Shown piece by piece: positions 53,237-62,963 of a stretch of DNA of 64,000 nt. The notes beneath the pieces were generated by a model that was not told the DNA's origin, searched no databases, and saw nothing but the letters and a program-made list of their open reading frames with translations. Within the stretch, counting starts at the first letter, position 1. Each line of letters begins with the position of its first letter. Both the position numbers and the translations under genes were made by a program. The stretch comes from Ammoniphilus resinae (GTDB taxonomy: Bacteria > Bacillota > Bacilli > Aneurinibacillales > RAOX-1), in the NCBI RefSeq assembly GCF_017873965.1, contig NZ_JAGGKT010000007.1:1-64000 (forward strand). The letters run 5' to 3'.

Positions 53237-54300
53237 AAGGATACCTTGTATTAAGCACAGGGGATGTTTTTGAGGGAACCCTGTTTGGAAAGCAGGAAGC
53301 TTGTGAAGGCGAGATCGTGTTTAACACGGGGATGACTGGGTATCAGGAGGTTTTAACAGACCCCTCCTATTCCGGTCAAATCGTCACGTTTACCTATCCG
53401 TTAATTGGAAACTATGGGGTTAACCATATAGATCATGAAAGTGTATTTCCGGCTTGTAAAGGGCTAGTAGTGGGGGAATTATGCCAAGTTCCTAGCCATT
53501 ACCAGTCAAGTTTGAGCCTAGCTGAAATGGCTGAAAAATTTGGACTGGGTGGAATTTCAGGGGTAGATACTCGTGCGGTTACGCATATTGTGCGGACACA
53601 GGGGCTAGTCTTTGGCCGGATTACGACGAATCCAGAGGACCTGCCGAAAGCGAGTGAGCCTTTGATGGATCAAGTGGCTGCCGTTTCGACGAAAGAAAAA
53701 GAGACTTATCCAGGTAACGGACCACATGTGGTGATGCTGGATTTTGGCTATAAGAAGTCAATCCTCGATTGCTTGCTCGAGAAGGGCTGTAAGGTGACGG
53801 TTGTGCCTTATCACACTAGTCTGAAGGAAGTGGCCGCCTTAAATCCAGACGGAATCATGCTCAGCAATGGACCTGGAGATCCCCTAGAGATGCAGCCGTA
53901 TTTGAAGGAAATTAAGAAGATTATTGAAGCCTATCCGACGTTTGGGATCTGTTTGGGACACCAAGTCATTTCCCTTGTATATGGCTGTGAAACGGCTCGC
54001 TTGCCATATGGTCACCGGGGAAGTAACCATCCTGTGAAGCATGTGGAAAGCGGGAAAGTGTACATGACATCGCAAAACCATGGTTATATGGTGAAAGAGG
54101 ACTCGGTCAATCCAAAAGTCCTGAAAGTTTCTTATATCAATGTCAACGATAAGACGGTAGAAGGCTTGCAACATCTCTTCCTACCGATCTCAACCGTGCA
54201 GTTTCACCCAGAGGCCCATCCAGGGCCAAGTGACACGGACCATTTGTTTGAACAATTTATTCAGCAATGCCAGAACATAGGAGAAAAGAGCTATGCCTAA
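53233..54300 (+). CDS. carA: Carbamoyl-phosphate synthase small subunit (arginine-linked)
   Basis: A 355-aa glutamine amidotransferase subunit that supplies ammonia. The N-terminal domain runs to about 170, then the class I GATase: catalytic Cys in TFGICLGHQV (about 240) and the His-x-Glu pair in VQFHPEAHPGP (about 326). Position in the arginine operon makes it the arginine-regulated form, distinct from pyrAA. ATGA overlap with argD and an eight-base overlap with carB show tight coupling. Confidence 0.96.
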   Translation: MKGYLVLSTGDVFEGTLFGKQEACEGEIVFNTGMTGYQEVLTDPSYSGQIVTFTYPLIGNYGVNHIDHESVFPACKGLVVGELCQVPSHYQSSLSLAEMAEKFGLGGISGVDTRAVTHIVRTQGLVFGRITTNPEDLPKASEPLMDQVAAVSTKEKETYPGNGPHVVMLDFGYKKSILDCLLEKGCKVTVVPYHTSLKEVAALNPDGIMLSNGPGDPLEMQPYLKEIKKIIEAYPTFGICLGHQVISLVYGCETARLPYGHRGSNHPVKHVESGKVYMTSQNHGYMVKEDSVNPKVLKVSYINVNDKTVEGLQHLFLPISTVQFHPEAHPGPSDTDHLFEQFIQQCQNIGEKSYA

Positions 54301-57300
54301 ATTAGATGACATCAAGAAAATTCTCGTTATCGGATCTGGTCCGATCGTGATTGGTCAGGCAGCTGAGTTCGATTACGCAGGGGCGCAAGCCTGTCTTGCC
54401 TTGCGTGAGGAAGGAATCGAGGTTGTCCTAGTAAATAACAATCCTGCTACCATCATGACGGATGAAGAAGTGGCAGATAAAATTTATATGGAACCCCTAA
54501 CGGTGGAATCCCTTGAACGAATCATTGCAAAAGAGCGTCCAGATGGGATTCTTCCCACGTTAGGAGGGCAAACGGGATTAAACCTGGCGGTGGAAATTTC
54601 CGATGCTGGGATCCTTGAAAAATATCAGGTTAAACTCCTAGGAACTCCGTTGGAAACGATCAAAAAAGGTGAGGACCGGGAAGAATTTAAGCAAATGATG
54701 ATTGACATCGGTGAACCAGTTCCGGAAAGTAAAACCGTGAATGCAGTCGAGGAAGCCTTGAGCTTTGCCGAGGAAATTGGTTACCCCGTGATCGTTCGTC
54801 CAGCTTATACATTAGGTGGATTTGGTGGCGGGATTGCGTCCGATCAGGAGGAGTTGCGTACCGTAGCCAAAAGGGGAATTGCGGCCAGTCCGATTCAGCA
54901 GATTTTGATCGAGCGAAGTGTGAAAGGCTGGAAGGAAATTGAATATGAAGTGATGCGTGACAGCAATGATACGTGTATCATCGTTTGTAACATGGAGAAT
55001 CTGGATCCAGTCGGTGTTCATACTGGAGATAGCATCGTCGTCGCGCCTTCACAAACTTTAACAGACCGCCAATATCAAATGCTTCGTTCGGTTTCCACGA
55101 AGGTCATTCGTGCCTTAGGGGTTGTGGGTGGCTGTAATATTCAGATTGCTCTTGATCCTGATAGTGAACAGTACTATTTAATTGAGGTCAATCCTCGGGT
55201 AAGTCGTTCAAGTGCGCTTGCCTCGAAAGCGACGGGTTATCCGATTGCAAGAATCAGTGCCAAGTTGGCCATCGGTTACCATCTTGACGAGGTGATGAAT
55301 CCGATTACCGGCTATACGTATGCAAGCTTTGAGCCGGCGATTGATTACATCGTTTGCAAGATTCCACGTTGGCCATTTGATAAGTTTCCACACGCGAATC
55401 GCTTGCTAGGGACACAAATGATGGCTACGGGTGAGGTCATGTCGATTGACCGTAATCTCGAAGCTTCGTTGCTCAAAGGAATTCGCTCGCTGGAAATTGG
55501 CGTCCACCATTTGAAATTGGATGGCGTGACCTGGACCCAGGGGGAATTACTGAAAGGGCTAGAGCAGGCAACAGACATGCGGATTTTCCTTCTAGCTGAA
55601 GCGTTCCGCAGGGGCATGACGGTTGCGGAGATCCATCAGGTGACGCAAATCGATCCCTTCTTCTTAGGGGCTATCGCAAATATCATTGGAATCGAACAAC
55701 AGCTTGCTGAGTATACCTGGGAAAGGGTGCCGGAGGAATTATTAAAAGAGGCTAAACTGAGAGGTTTTGCAGATGAAACAATCAGTGACTTGTTTGGAAT
55801 CTCTTTTGCTGCGGTTAGGTCGCGCTGGCAGCAGCTGGGCTGGACGCCTAGCTATAAGCTCGTAGATACCTGTGCCGCAGAATTTGTGGCTGCCACGCCA
55901 TACTATTATTCAACCTGGCAGGGCCGTGATGAAGTGCCTGTCACCAAGACAGGCAAAAAGGTTCTAGTTATTGGTTCCGGACCAATCCGTATTGGTCAAG
56001 GGATTGAGTTTGACTACTGCTCGGTCCATGCGGCGAAGGCGTTGAAAAAGCAAGGTATTGAAGCTGTCGTTATCAATAATAACCCAGAAACGGTGAGTAC
56101 CGATTTTAATACAGCAGATCAATTGTATTTTGAACCGCTTGCTTTATCTGACGTCCTGAACGTGATCGAAAAGGAACAAGTGGATGGCGTCATGGTTCAG
56201 TTTGGCGGGCAGACAGCGATCAATCTAGCAGCTAAACTGGAGGAGATGGGGGTTACCATCTTTGGGACCTCCGTTCAATCGATAGACTTAGTAGAGGATC
56301 GCGATCTCTTTTATCAAATGTTGAAAAAGCTAGAAATCCCACATATCCCGGGGATCAGCGTGAACAGTGAAGAGGAAGCCTTCCAAGCGGCTGATCAGTT
56401 GGGATACCCTGTGCTCGTTCGTCCTTCCTATGTGATTGGAGGGCGGGGGATGGTTGTCCTGAATCATCCGGATGAACTAAAAGACTATTTGGAGGAAACG
56501 ACTTTTTCCTACCCGCTGTTAGTAGACAAATACCTCTCTGGAATGGAAATTGAGGTAGATGCGGTTTGTGACGGAGACCAGGTTTTAGTACCAGGGATTT
56601 TCCAGCATATTGAACGTGCAGGGGTTCACAGTGGAGACAGTATGGCCATTTTCCCGGCACCTGGTTTGACGAAGCAACAGAAGGAAATGGTGACCAGCTA
56701 TACGGAAAGAATTGCAAGAGAAATGAAGGCCAAAGGTTTGATCAATATCCAGTTAGTGATCGCAGACAAGCAGATTTATGTCCTTGAGGTGAATCCGCGG
56801 GCTTCCCGAACGGTTCCGATTGTCAGCAAAATCACAGGGACCCAGATGGTTGAATTGGCGGTCAAGGCACAACTGGGTGAGAAGCTCACAGACACAGGGT
56901 TAAAAGAAGAGATCTCCTTTTACGCTGTGAAGGGGCCGGTATTCTCGACAGTGAAGTTAGCAGGGGTTGACCCTGCGTTAGGACCGGAAATGAAATCGAC
57001 TGGAGAAGTAATCGGGCTGGGGTATAATCAACAAGAGGCGACCGGCAAGGCGATACATTGGAAAGAAGGGGTTTGCCCGCCTTTACAGGACGGGGACTAT
57101 CTCGTGATTTCGCTTTCGGAGACGATGAAGCGTGAATTTATGGATTGGATCCCGTTGTTAAAAGCCTATCGCGTGTTGGCAACCCCAGGAACAGCAGCAT
57201 TTTTACGGGATAACGGAGTAGAAATAGTTCAGGAAGTAACCGATGTTGAGCAGGTTAAAGCCTTTGGGCTGGAGCAAGAGATTAAGTCAGTGGTAAACAC

Positions 57301-57484
57301 ACCAACTGTCGGAAACAAGCATGGCCGCTTGGGATTTGGACTGAGGCAGCTAGCTGTCCAATTAAATATTCCGTGCTTTACTTCCCTCGACACCTTCTAC
57401 GCTTATTTGCAGGTGAAAACTGGGGAGCAAACGGAACCAATGGAATTAAAGGCTTATCTTAAGCAAAAGGAGGTAAAGCTATGA
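54293..57484 (+). CDS. carB: Carbamoyl-phosphate synthase large subunit (arginine-linked)
   Basis: A 1,063-aa large subunit with two homologous ATP-grasp halves. Half 1 (about 1-400) starts ILVIGSGPIVIGQAAEFDYAG and half 2 (about 555-930) repeats it as VLVIGSGPIRIGQGIEFDYCS. PRVSRSSALASKATGYPIA and PRASRTVPIVSKITG are the matching later motifs. The C-terminal 130 residues form the allosteric domain. It makes carbamoyl phosphate from bicarbonate, ammonia and two ATP. It overlaps argF by four bases, feeding the ornithine step. Confidence 0.97.
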   Translation: MPKLDDIKKILVIGSGPIVIGQAAEFDYAGAQACLALREEGIEVVLVNNNPATIMTDEEVADKIYMEPLTVESLERIIAKERPDGILPTLGGQTGLNLAVEISDAGILEKYQVKLLGTPLETIKKGEDREEFKQMMIDIGEPVPESKTVNAVEEALSFAEEIGYPVIVRPAYTLGGFGGGIASDQEELRTVAKRGIAASPIQQILIERSVKGWKEIEYEVMRDSNDTCIIVCNMENLDPVGVHTGDSIVVAPSQTLTDRQYQMLRSVSTKVIRALGVVGGCNIQIALDPDSEQYYLIEVNPRVSRSSALASKATGYPIARISAKLAIGYHLDEVMNPITGYTYASFEPAIDYIVCKIPRWPFDKFPHANRLLGTQMMATGEVMSIDRNLEASLLKGIRSLEIGVHHLKLDGVTWTQGELLKGLEQATDMRIFLLAEAFRRGMTVAEIHQVTQIDPFFLGAIANIIGIEQQLAEYTWERVPEELLKEAKLRGFADETISDLFGISFAAVRSRWQQLGWTPSYKLVDTCAAEFVAATPYYYSTWQGRDEVPVTKTGKKVLVIGSGPIRIGQGIEFDYCSVHAAKALKKQGIEAVVINNNPETVSTDFNTADQLYFEPLALSDVLNVIEKEQVDGVMVQFGGQTAINLAAKLEEMGVTIFGTSVQSIDLVEDRDLFYQMLKKLEIPHIPGISVNSEEEAFQAADQLGYPVLVRPSYVIGGRGMVVLNHPDELKDYLEETTFSYPLLVDKYLSGMEIEVDAVCDGDQVLVPGIFQHIERAGVHSGDSMAIFPAPGLTKQQKEMVTSYTERIAREMKAKGLINIQLVIADKQIYVLEVNPRASRTVPIVSKITGTQMVELAVKAQLGEKLTDTGLKEEISFYAVKGPVFSTVKLAGVDPALGPEMKSTGEVIGLGYNQQEATGKAIHWKEGVCPPLQDGDYLVISLSETMKREFMDWIPLLKAYRVLATPGTAAFLRDNGVEIVQEVTDVEQVKAFGLEQEIKSVVNTPTVGNKHGRLGFGLRQLAVQLNIPCFTSLDTFYAYLQVKTGEQTEPMELKAYLKQKEVKL

Positions 57485-58449
57485 ATTTAGGGGAGAACCT
57501 AGTGGAGCTAAGTAAGAAAATAAGTTTGAACGGTAGAGACTTTTTATGCTTAGCTGATTTTTCTAAGGAAGAGCTACAGTATCTTCTTGATTTGGCCGCA
57601 GAGTTAAAAACGATGAAAAAGGAAGGGATTCCATACCAGCCTTTGCTTGGGAAAACGATGGGGATGATTTTTGAAAAGTCCTCTACACGGACCCGTGTTT
57701 CTTTTGAGGTAGGAATCTATCAATTAGGCGGGCAAGGAATGTTTTTCAGCAACCGTGATTTGCAAATCGGTCGTGGGGAGCCTATTTCAGATACGGCGCA
57801 GGTCATCTCGCGTTATTTAGACGGAATTATGATCCGCACCTTCGAACATGAGAAGGTCGAAGAGCTCGCCTTACATGCACCCATTCCGGTAATCAATGGC
57901 TTGACGGATAAGTTCCATCCCTGCCAAGTGATGGCCGATTTTCAAACGATTATCGAACAAAAGGGAAAGTTAGAAGGGCTGAAGCTGGCTTATGTAGGTG
58001 ATGGCAATAATATGTCCCATTCCTTGCTGCTTGGTTGTGCGAAAATGGGCATGAATATTTCCATCGCTGCTCCGGAAGGGTACATGCCTGCAGCTGATGT
58101 GGTGGAAATGGCAGAGAAGTTTGCGGAAATCAGCGGTTCTAACATATTAATTACGGACAGCCCGGTGGAAGCTGTCAACGGGGCGGATGTGATCTACACC
58201 GATGTGTGGGCAAGTATGGGCCAAGAAGCGGAGCAGGAACAAAGGGTGAAGATTTTTGCCCCGTACCAAATCGACGAAAAGCTTGTTAAGCATGCGGATC
58301 AAGATTATATCTTTATGCATTGTCTGCCTGCCCACCGTGGGGAGGAAGTTTCATCGGATGTCATTGATGGAGGCCATTCGGTCATTTTTGATGAGGCTGA
58401 AAACCGCTTGCATGCGCAAAAGGCGGTCATGGCCGCTGTCATGGGGTAA
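57481..58449 (+). CDS. argF: Ornithine carbamoyltransferase
   Basis: A 322-aa transferase joining carbamoyl phosphate and ornithine to citrulline. The carbamoyl-phosphate loop is EKSSTRTRVSFE (about 61), HPCQVMADFQT is the second substrate motif, and the ornithine-binding HCLPAHRGEEV closes the active site. Start ATG overlaps carB as ATGA. It is the last gene of the operon; argG for the next step lies 4.5 kb downstream. No strong terminator is seen in the 76-base gap to the next gene. Confidence 0.97.
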   Translation: MNLGENLVELSKKISLNGRDFLCLADFSKEELQYLLDLAAELKTMKKEGIPYQPLLGKTMGMIFEKSSTRTRVSFEVGIYQLGGQGMFFSNRDLQIGRGEPISDTAQVISRYLDGIMIRTFEHEKVEELALHAPIPVINGLTDKFHPCQVMADFQTIIEQKGKLEGLKLAYVGDGNNMSHSLLLGCAKMGMNISIAAPEGYMPAADVVEMAEKFAEISGSNILITDSPVEAVNGADVIYTDVWASMGQEAEQEQRVKIFAPYQIDEKLVKHADQDYIFMHCLPAHRGEEVSSDVIDGGHSVIFDEAENRLHAQKAVMAAVMG

Positions 58450-58525
58450 AATAAATTAACAATCCCCTTCATTTTTGCCGATAAAAGAAATAAGGCGAAC
58501 CGTATGCAAAATGGAGGGGACCTAT

Positions 58526-59152
58526 ATGTCAACGATTATTAGTGAAACCAGAATTAATGATTATTACAGCAAAGCAAGGACATTGAAGAAGGAGTTGGGT
58601 CAAGAGGATTTCTTCAAGCTCATGATTGAACAACTGAAAAACCAGGATCCCACCCAACCCTCCAATGATTTAAACCAAATTTTGAATACAGCCACGTTTG
58701 GAATTTTGGAAGGGGTTAATTCGATTCGTGATGCTGTTGCGGATAAAAAATTAAATGTGTTTGATTATACCGGGCTCGTTGGCAAGGAGATTACCTTTGA
58801 AAAGACCAATATCGATCCTTTTACGAAAGAACAGGTGCAGGTTTTAAAAAAGGCCGTTGTACAAGGAGTTTCCCTCCAAAATGATAAAATTATGCTGCAG
58901 GTGGACGATGGGATTGTTTTCCCGGATGAGATTAAACAATTAGACTTCCAAGGTCAGGACAAGAACCGTTTGTTTCAGGATACAATGGCCTATTTCTCGC
59001 TTGTTGGCAAAAAGGTGGACTATCTTCAGGATGAACAAGCAAAAAGTGGTTTGATTGACGCCGTTGTCCTAAAAAATGGGGTCATGGAATTCACTGTTGG
59101 TGGGGAAAAGATTTCATTGGATCAAATAACGGGCGTTTATAATGCAGAGTAA
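58526..59152 (+). CDS. FlgD-like flagellar hook-cap protein
   Basis: A 208-aa protein whose N-terminal region, LGQEDFFKLMIEQLKNQDPTQP (two pieces around about 24-45), matches the FlgD segment that scaffolds hook assembly. A beta-rich C-terminal part follows (VGKEITFEKTNIDPFTKEQ ... LDAVVLKNG). FlgD normally lies in a large flagellar cluster; here it stands alone between argF and a protease gene. I chose the ATG at 58526, after GGAGGGG; the frame is open upstream. A flagellar role is likely but not certain. Confidence 0.75.
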   Translation: MSTIISETRINDYYSKARTLKKELGQEDFFKLMIEQLKNQDPTQPSNDLNQILNTATFGILEGVNSIRDAVADKKLNVFDYTGLVGKEITFEKTNIDPFTKEQVQVLKKAVVQGVSLQNDKIMLQVDDGIVFPDEIKQLDFQGQDKNRLFQDTMAYFSLVGKKVDYLQDEQAKSGLIDAVVLKNGVMEFTVGGEKISLDQITGVYNAE

Positions 59153-59157
59153 AGAGG

Positions 59158-59195
59158 AAAAGCTGTTCCAAGAGAAGTGGAACAGCCCTTTTTTG
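59158..59195 (+). terminator. Intrinsic terminator of the FlgD-like gene
   Basis: AAAAGCTGTTCCA and TGGAACAGC pair around AGAGAAG; CCTTTTTTG follows. Confidence 0.85.
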
Positions 59196-59252
59196 TTTGC
59201 CAGAGGTTTGGTAAAATCTTAGAAGACAAGCAGAATGGACGGAGGGGTTTCA

Positions 59253-61631
59253 TTGAAGGAAACAAGGGTAGTCCCTGTAGAAAAACTGGGTGGGGAATAT
59301 CGGGCAGAGGATTTTCCGTTTGAAACAACGGAGGAGATCGAGTCCCTTCCAAGTGTTATTTTTGGTCAGGACCGCGCAATCAGAGCCATTGATTTTGGTT
59401 TAAAAGTCAAACAGCCAGGTTACAATTTGTTTGTTGTTGGGCCGTCTGGCTCGGGGAAGAGTACATATGCTTTTAGTAAGGTCAAAGAAGTGGCAAAAGG
59501 ACAAGCCGTACCTAAAGATTGGTGCTACGTTTATAATTTTGAGCAGCCTGATCATCCGCTTGCGCTTTCCTTTGAAGCAGGCAAGGCCTCTTTGTTTAAG
59601 CAGGATATGGAACAACTGGTGAAAGAAGTGGAGCGTTCCATACAATCCGCTTTTTCGAGCGAAGATTTTGAAACGAAGCGCAAAGAAGTTCATAAGTCTT
59701 TTGATGACCGGGTGGAGAAAATATGGAAGCAGCTTGAGCAATATGTGCGCGACCACAATTTTTCCATCGAACGTACCGCACAGGGGATTGTCACAGTTCC
59801 GCTAAGATTTGGCCGCCCCTTAAGCAATGACGAATTTAAAACCATGCCGGAAGCGATGAAAGAAGAATTAACACGCAAGGGTAAAGAAATTGAGGTTGAA
59901 GTCACGGAAGCCGCGCGGAGAATGCAGCTGATTGAGCGGCAGATGGAAGAAGCCTATACCGAGTTGAAAACAGAGATGGCTCTAGGGGCATCGGAAGAAC
60001 CGTTTCAAGCAGTTCGTGATAAATATACTGAGCAATCCAGAATTATCCAGTATTTACAGCACATGCAAGAGGATATGGCGGAAAACTTCCAGCTTTTTCA
60101 GGGGGAGAAGCAGGAAAAAGATTTGCTTTTTTCCTTTTTGGAAAATGACAAGGAAAAATATAACCGTTATAAGGTGAATATTCTCGTCGATCAGAGTAAA
60201 GCCGAAGGTGCACCGGTTGTTTTCGAAACGAATCCCAGCTACCATAATCTGTTTGGAAAGGTGGAATACAAGGGCACATTTGGCTCGATGACGACCGATT
60301 TTACGATGATTAAACCGGGTGCCCTGCACCTTGCTAACGGTGGGTATCTTTTGCTGCAGGCGGCGGAGCTGTTTACCAATCCGTTTTCTTGGATTATGTT
60401 AAAGCGAACCTTAAAGACAGCTGAAATCCGGATCGAAAATGTATTGGAAGAAAGAGCGTTGGTTTCGACAGCAGGATTGAAACCTGAGGAGATTCCACTT
60501 GACATTAAAGTGATCTTAATCGGTAATCCTTCTCTCTACCATTTACTTGCTCAGTGGGATGAGGATTTCCAGAAGATCTTTAAAGTAAAAGTGGAATTTG
60601 ATTCGGAAATGGAAAGAACGACGGAACATATCCGCGAGTTTGCGGCCTATGTAAAAAGGTATGCGGAAAAATCGGGACTTCTTCCTTTTCACCGCGAAGC
60701 GTTGGCGAAGATCGTGAATTACAGCTCTCGCTTGGCGGAAGATCAACGGAAATTATCCACCGGTTATCATGCCATGTCCAAGGTGTTAGTTGAATCCAGT
60801 TTTTGGGCTGAACAAGAAGGTACACCCGTTGTTCTTTTGGAACATGTTAAAAAGGCTTAGGATGAGCAGGAATTCCGCTCCAATCGAATTGCCGAGAAAA
60901 TCCGAGAAATGATTTCCGATGGCACATTGATGGTGGATACCGAAGGGGAAGCGGTTGGTCAAATCAATGGATTAGCAGTCCTGCATACAGGGGATTATGT
61001 ATTCGGACAACCACATCGCATTACAGCACAAACATTCTTAGGGCGAAAAGGAATTTTGAATATTGAACGGGAGGCCTCTTTAAGCGGGCAGATCCATGAC
61101 AAAGGTTTATTAATCCTAAGCGGGTACTTGAATGCTAAATTTGCCCAGGATCGTCCGCTCCCTGTATCAGCAAGTATTACCTTTGAGCAAACCTACAGTA
61201 TGATCGATGGGGATAGTGCCTCCAGTACAGAACTTTATGCACTGTTATCCTCCTTGGCTAATATCCCGATTGATCAAGGGATTGCTGTCACCGGATCTGT
61301 TAATCAAAAGGGAGAAATCCAACCAATCGGCGGAGTCAACGAAAAAATTGAAGGTTTTTTCCATGTTTGTCGGGCAAAAGGTCTAACTGGACAGCAAGGC
61401 GTGTTAATCCCGCACCAGAATGTGAAAAATCTTCTTCTTCATGATCAGGTTGTGGATGCTGTAAAAGCAGGGCAATTCCATATTTGGGCAGCTCGCACGG
61501 TGGAAGAAGGGATCGAAATTTTGACAGGCAAGAAAGCGGACGTCGTCTTTCAACAAGTCCATCGACGTTTGGATGAGATGATAGAACGTTTGAAAAGCCT
61601 AGAGTCCACAAACGATAAAAAGGATCATTAA
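59253..61631 (+). pseudogene. Lon-like AAA-type ATP-dependent protease, interrupted by an amber codon
   Basis: One reading frame, start TTG 59253 (five bases after GGAGGGG), runs to 61631 with one TAG at 60858-60860 after EHVKKA. Together the halves would encode about 790 residues of the Lon-related family with an AAA_32-type ATPase. The first half has Walker A VVGPSGSGKST (about 60) and ALHLANGGYLLL. The second half has the Lon protease dyad: Ser in DGDSASSTEL and Lys in GVNEKIEGF. Family continuity across the TAG is good (EQEFRSNRIAEKIREM). The second half has an in-frame ATG at 60909 but no ribosome site. A nonsense mutation is most likely; readthrough cannot be excluded. Confidence 0.85.
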
Positions 61632-61749
61632 ACAGCAGTGGAAAATAGTACCGTTGTCTTCTGTTTATTTTTATGTTAAATTAATTCTTGTCGCTTCGGA
61701 TGTAACTTGCGATTCACACGAAAGCGAATTACAATAATAAATATCTATA

Positions 61750-62162
61750 CCGTAAGGAATGTGTGTAGTTGCGGCCTGCATCATGCAGGTTGAGGAAAGT
61801 CCAGGCTCACCCGGTGCTGCGATGCCCGGAGTGTTCGTGCCTCTCGCAAGGGAGGGCAACCTAGTTTCGACTGGGTTGACGGCGGGGAAAATACCTAAGG
61901 TGCATCTTGCATGATGGTATGAATACCCTGAAAGTGCCACAGTGACGGAGTTCTTCTGGAAACGGAAGAAGTGGAACGAGGTAAACCCCACGAGTGAGCA
62001 ACCCAAATTTTGGTAGGGGCACCACCCCGCGGTAAAGACAAGGAACCAAACGGGTGGATCGATCGGATGATCGATAGTCAAATAACTACAACTTCTCGTA
62101 CGAGGTTGGCAACCGCTAGCAGTACAAGAAGGACAGAACCTGGCTTACAGCATTCCTTACAG
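61750..62162 (+). ncRNA. rnpB: RNase P RNA, Bacillus type B
   Basis: The catalytic RNA that removes 5' leaders of tRNA precursors. Conserved parts are visible: GAGGAAAGTCC at about 61792, GGGTTGACGGCGGG, GAAAGTGCCACAGTGACG, CGAGGTAAACCCCACGAG, ACCCAAATTTTGGTAGGGG, and ACAGAACCTGGCTTACAG near the 3' end. The ends CGTAAGGAATG and CATTCCTTAC pair to close the molecule. Loop features match Bacillus type B. It is followed after 13 bases by a tRNA, one of its substrates. Confidence 0.97.
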
Positions 62163-62175
62163 CCATTATAAAAGT

Positions 62176-62252
62176 GGCGGTGTAGCTCAGCTGGCTAGAG
62201 CGTACGGTTCATACCCGTAAGGTCGGGGGTTCGATCCCCTTCGCCGCTACCA
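62176..62252 (+). tRNA. tRNA-Met (CAT), elongator
   Basis: A 77-base cloverleaf with acceptor GGCGGTG/CGCCGCT, anticodon loop TTCATAC (anticodon CAT), TTCGATC T-loop and an encoded CCA end. The sequence resembles the elongator Met tRNA of Bacillus. An Ile2 tRNA (CAT read as k2C) is less likely. Confidence 0.95.
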
Positions 62253-62272
62253 ATTACATACGAAGATGATAT

Positions 62273-62299
62273 TGAGGATCCCTAATGTTGGGATCCTCA
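62273..62299 (+). terminator. Terminator-like hairpin after the tRNA
   Basis: TGAGGATCCC and GGGATCCTCA form a perfect 10-bp stem around seven bases; TTTG follows, a weak T tract. Confidence 0.6.
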
Positions 62300-62450
62300 T
62301 TTGCATACAAAAAAAGTTCAAAATTATCCCCTATGTGTCCTATTTTTTCACTGGTAGTTTTTGCTATAATAGAATTACTCACATGCGCAAATTCATTCAC
62401 ATACACTAAGTTAAACATATTCGATTATTTTCTGAGGAGGTGCCGAAGGG

Positions 62451-62780
62451 ATGAAAATGGTAATTGCAATCATCCAGGACAGGGACTGGGTGAAGCTGTC
62501 TAAAGGGCTGACGGAACACGGGTATGGTGTGACGAAGCTTTCAAGTACTGGCGGTTTTTTACGGCAAGGGAATACGACCATCATGATTGGTGTTGAAGAT
62601 GAAAAGGTAGAGGATGTTTTACAGCTAATTAGGGATAATTGTAAAAAGAAAGAAATACCGATGACCCTCTATCCCCCAAGCATCACCGGTTTAAATATGA
62701 CATCTCCCCCAGTAAACGTAACCGTGGGTGGGGCAACCGTATTCGTCATGAATATTGAACAATTTCATCACGTGGAATAA
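62451..62780 (+). CDS. darA: Cyclic di-AMP receptor protein DarA (PII-like)
   Basis: A 109-aa PII-like trimeric protein that binds cyclic di-AMP. The sequence runs KMVIAIIQDRDWVKLSKGL, then STGGFLRQGNTTIMIGVED, and ends with a beta strand VTVGGATVFVMNIEQF. The family (also PstA/YaaQ) relays c-di-AMP levels to unknown targets in Bacilli. GAGGAGGTG precedes the ATG by ten bases. It stands between the tRNA and argG. Confidence 0.93.
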   Translation: MKMVIAIIQDRDWVKLSKGLTEHGYGVTKLSSTGGFLRQGNTTIMIGVEDEKVEDVLQLIRDNCKKKEIPMTLYPPSITGLNMTSPPVNVTVGGATVFVMNIEQFHHVE

Positions 62781-62799
62781 AATGAAAGCCCTTTCTTTT

Positions 62800-62830
62800 C
62801 TCCTTCAATGGGATAAAGGAGGGGGTTTTT
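62800..62830 (+). terminator. Probable intrinsic terminator of darA
   Basis: CTCCTT and AAGGAG flank a loop and are followed by a G run and TTTTT. Confidence 0.5.
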
Positions 62831-62852
62831 ATTTTCTTCAAAAAAAACCTAT

Positions 62853-62880
62853 TGAATTTTTATTAATATTAATGCATAAT
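62853..62880 (+). promoter_or_regulatory. SigmaA-type promoter of argG, with possible arginine operator
   Basis: TTGAAT and CATAAT are 16 bases apart. The AT-rich TGAATTTTTATTAATATTAATGC inside it resembles an ArgR box, as expected for argG. A leader of about 75 bases follows. Confidence 0.5.
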
Positions 62881-62963
62881 ATTACACGTAGCACACAGAT
62901 AAAGATTTTAGCCTAACGGCTTAAGATACTTAGATTAAATGGGATAAAGGAGAAACGATAACG

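Noticed and set aside
60858-60860. Pyrrolysine or other recoding of TAG in the Lon-like gene
   Set aside because: No recoding element or Pyl gene is seen; a simple nonsense mutation explains it. Kept only as an alternative in the finding.
62285-62503. Plus-strand frame overlapping the darA start
   Set aside because: It runs through the hairpin after the tRNA and overlaps darA in another frame without a ribosome site.
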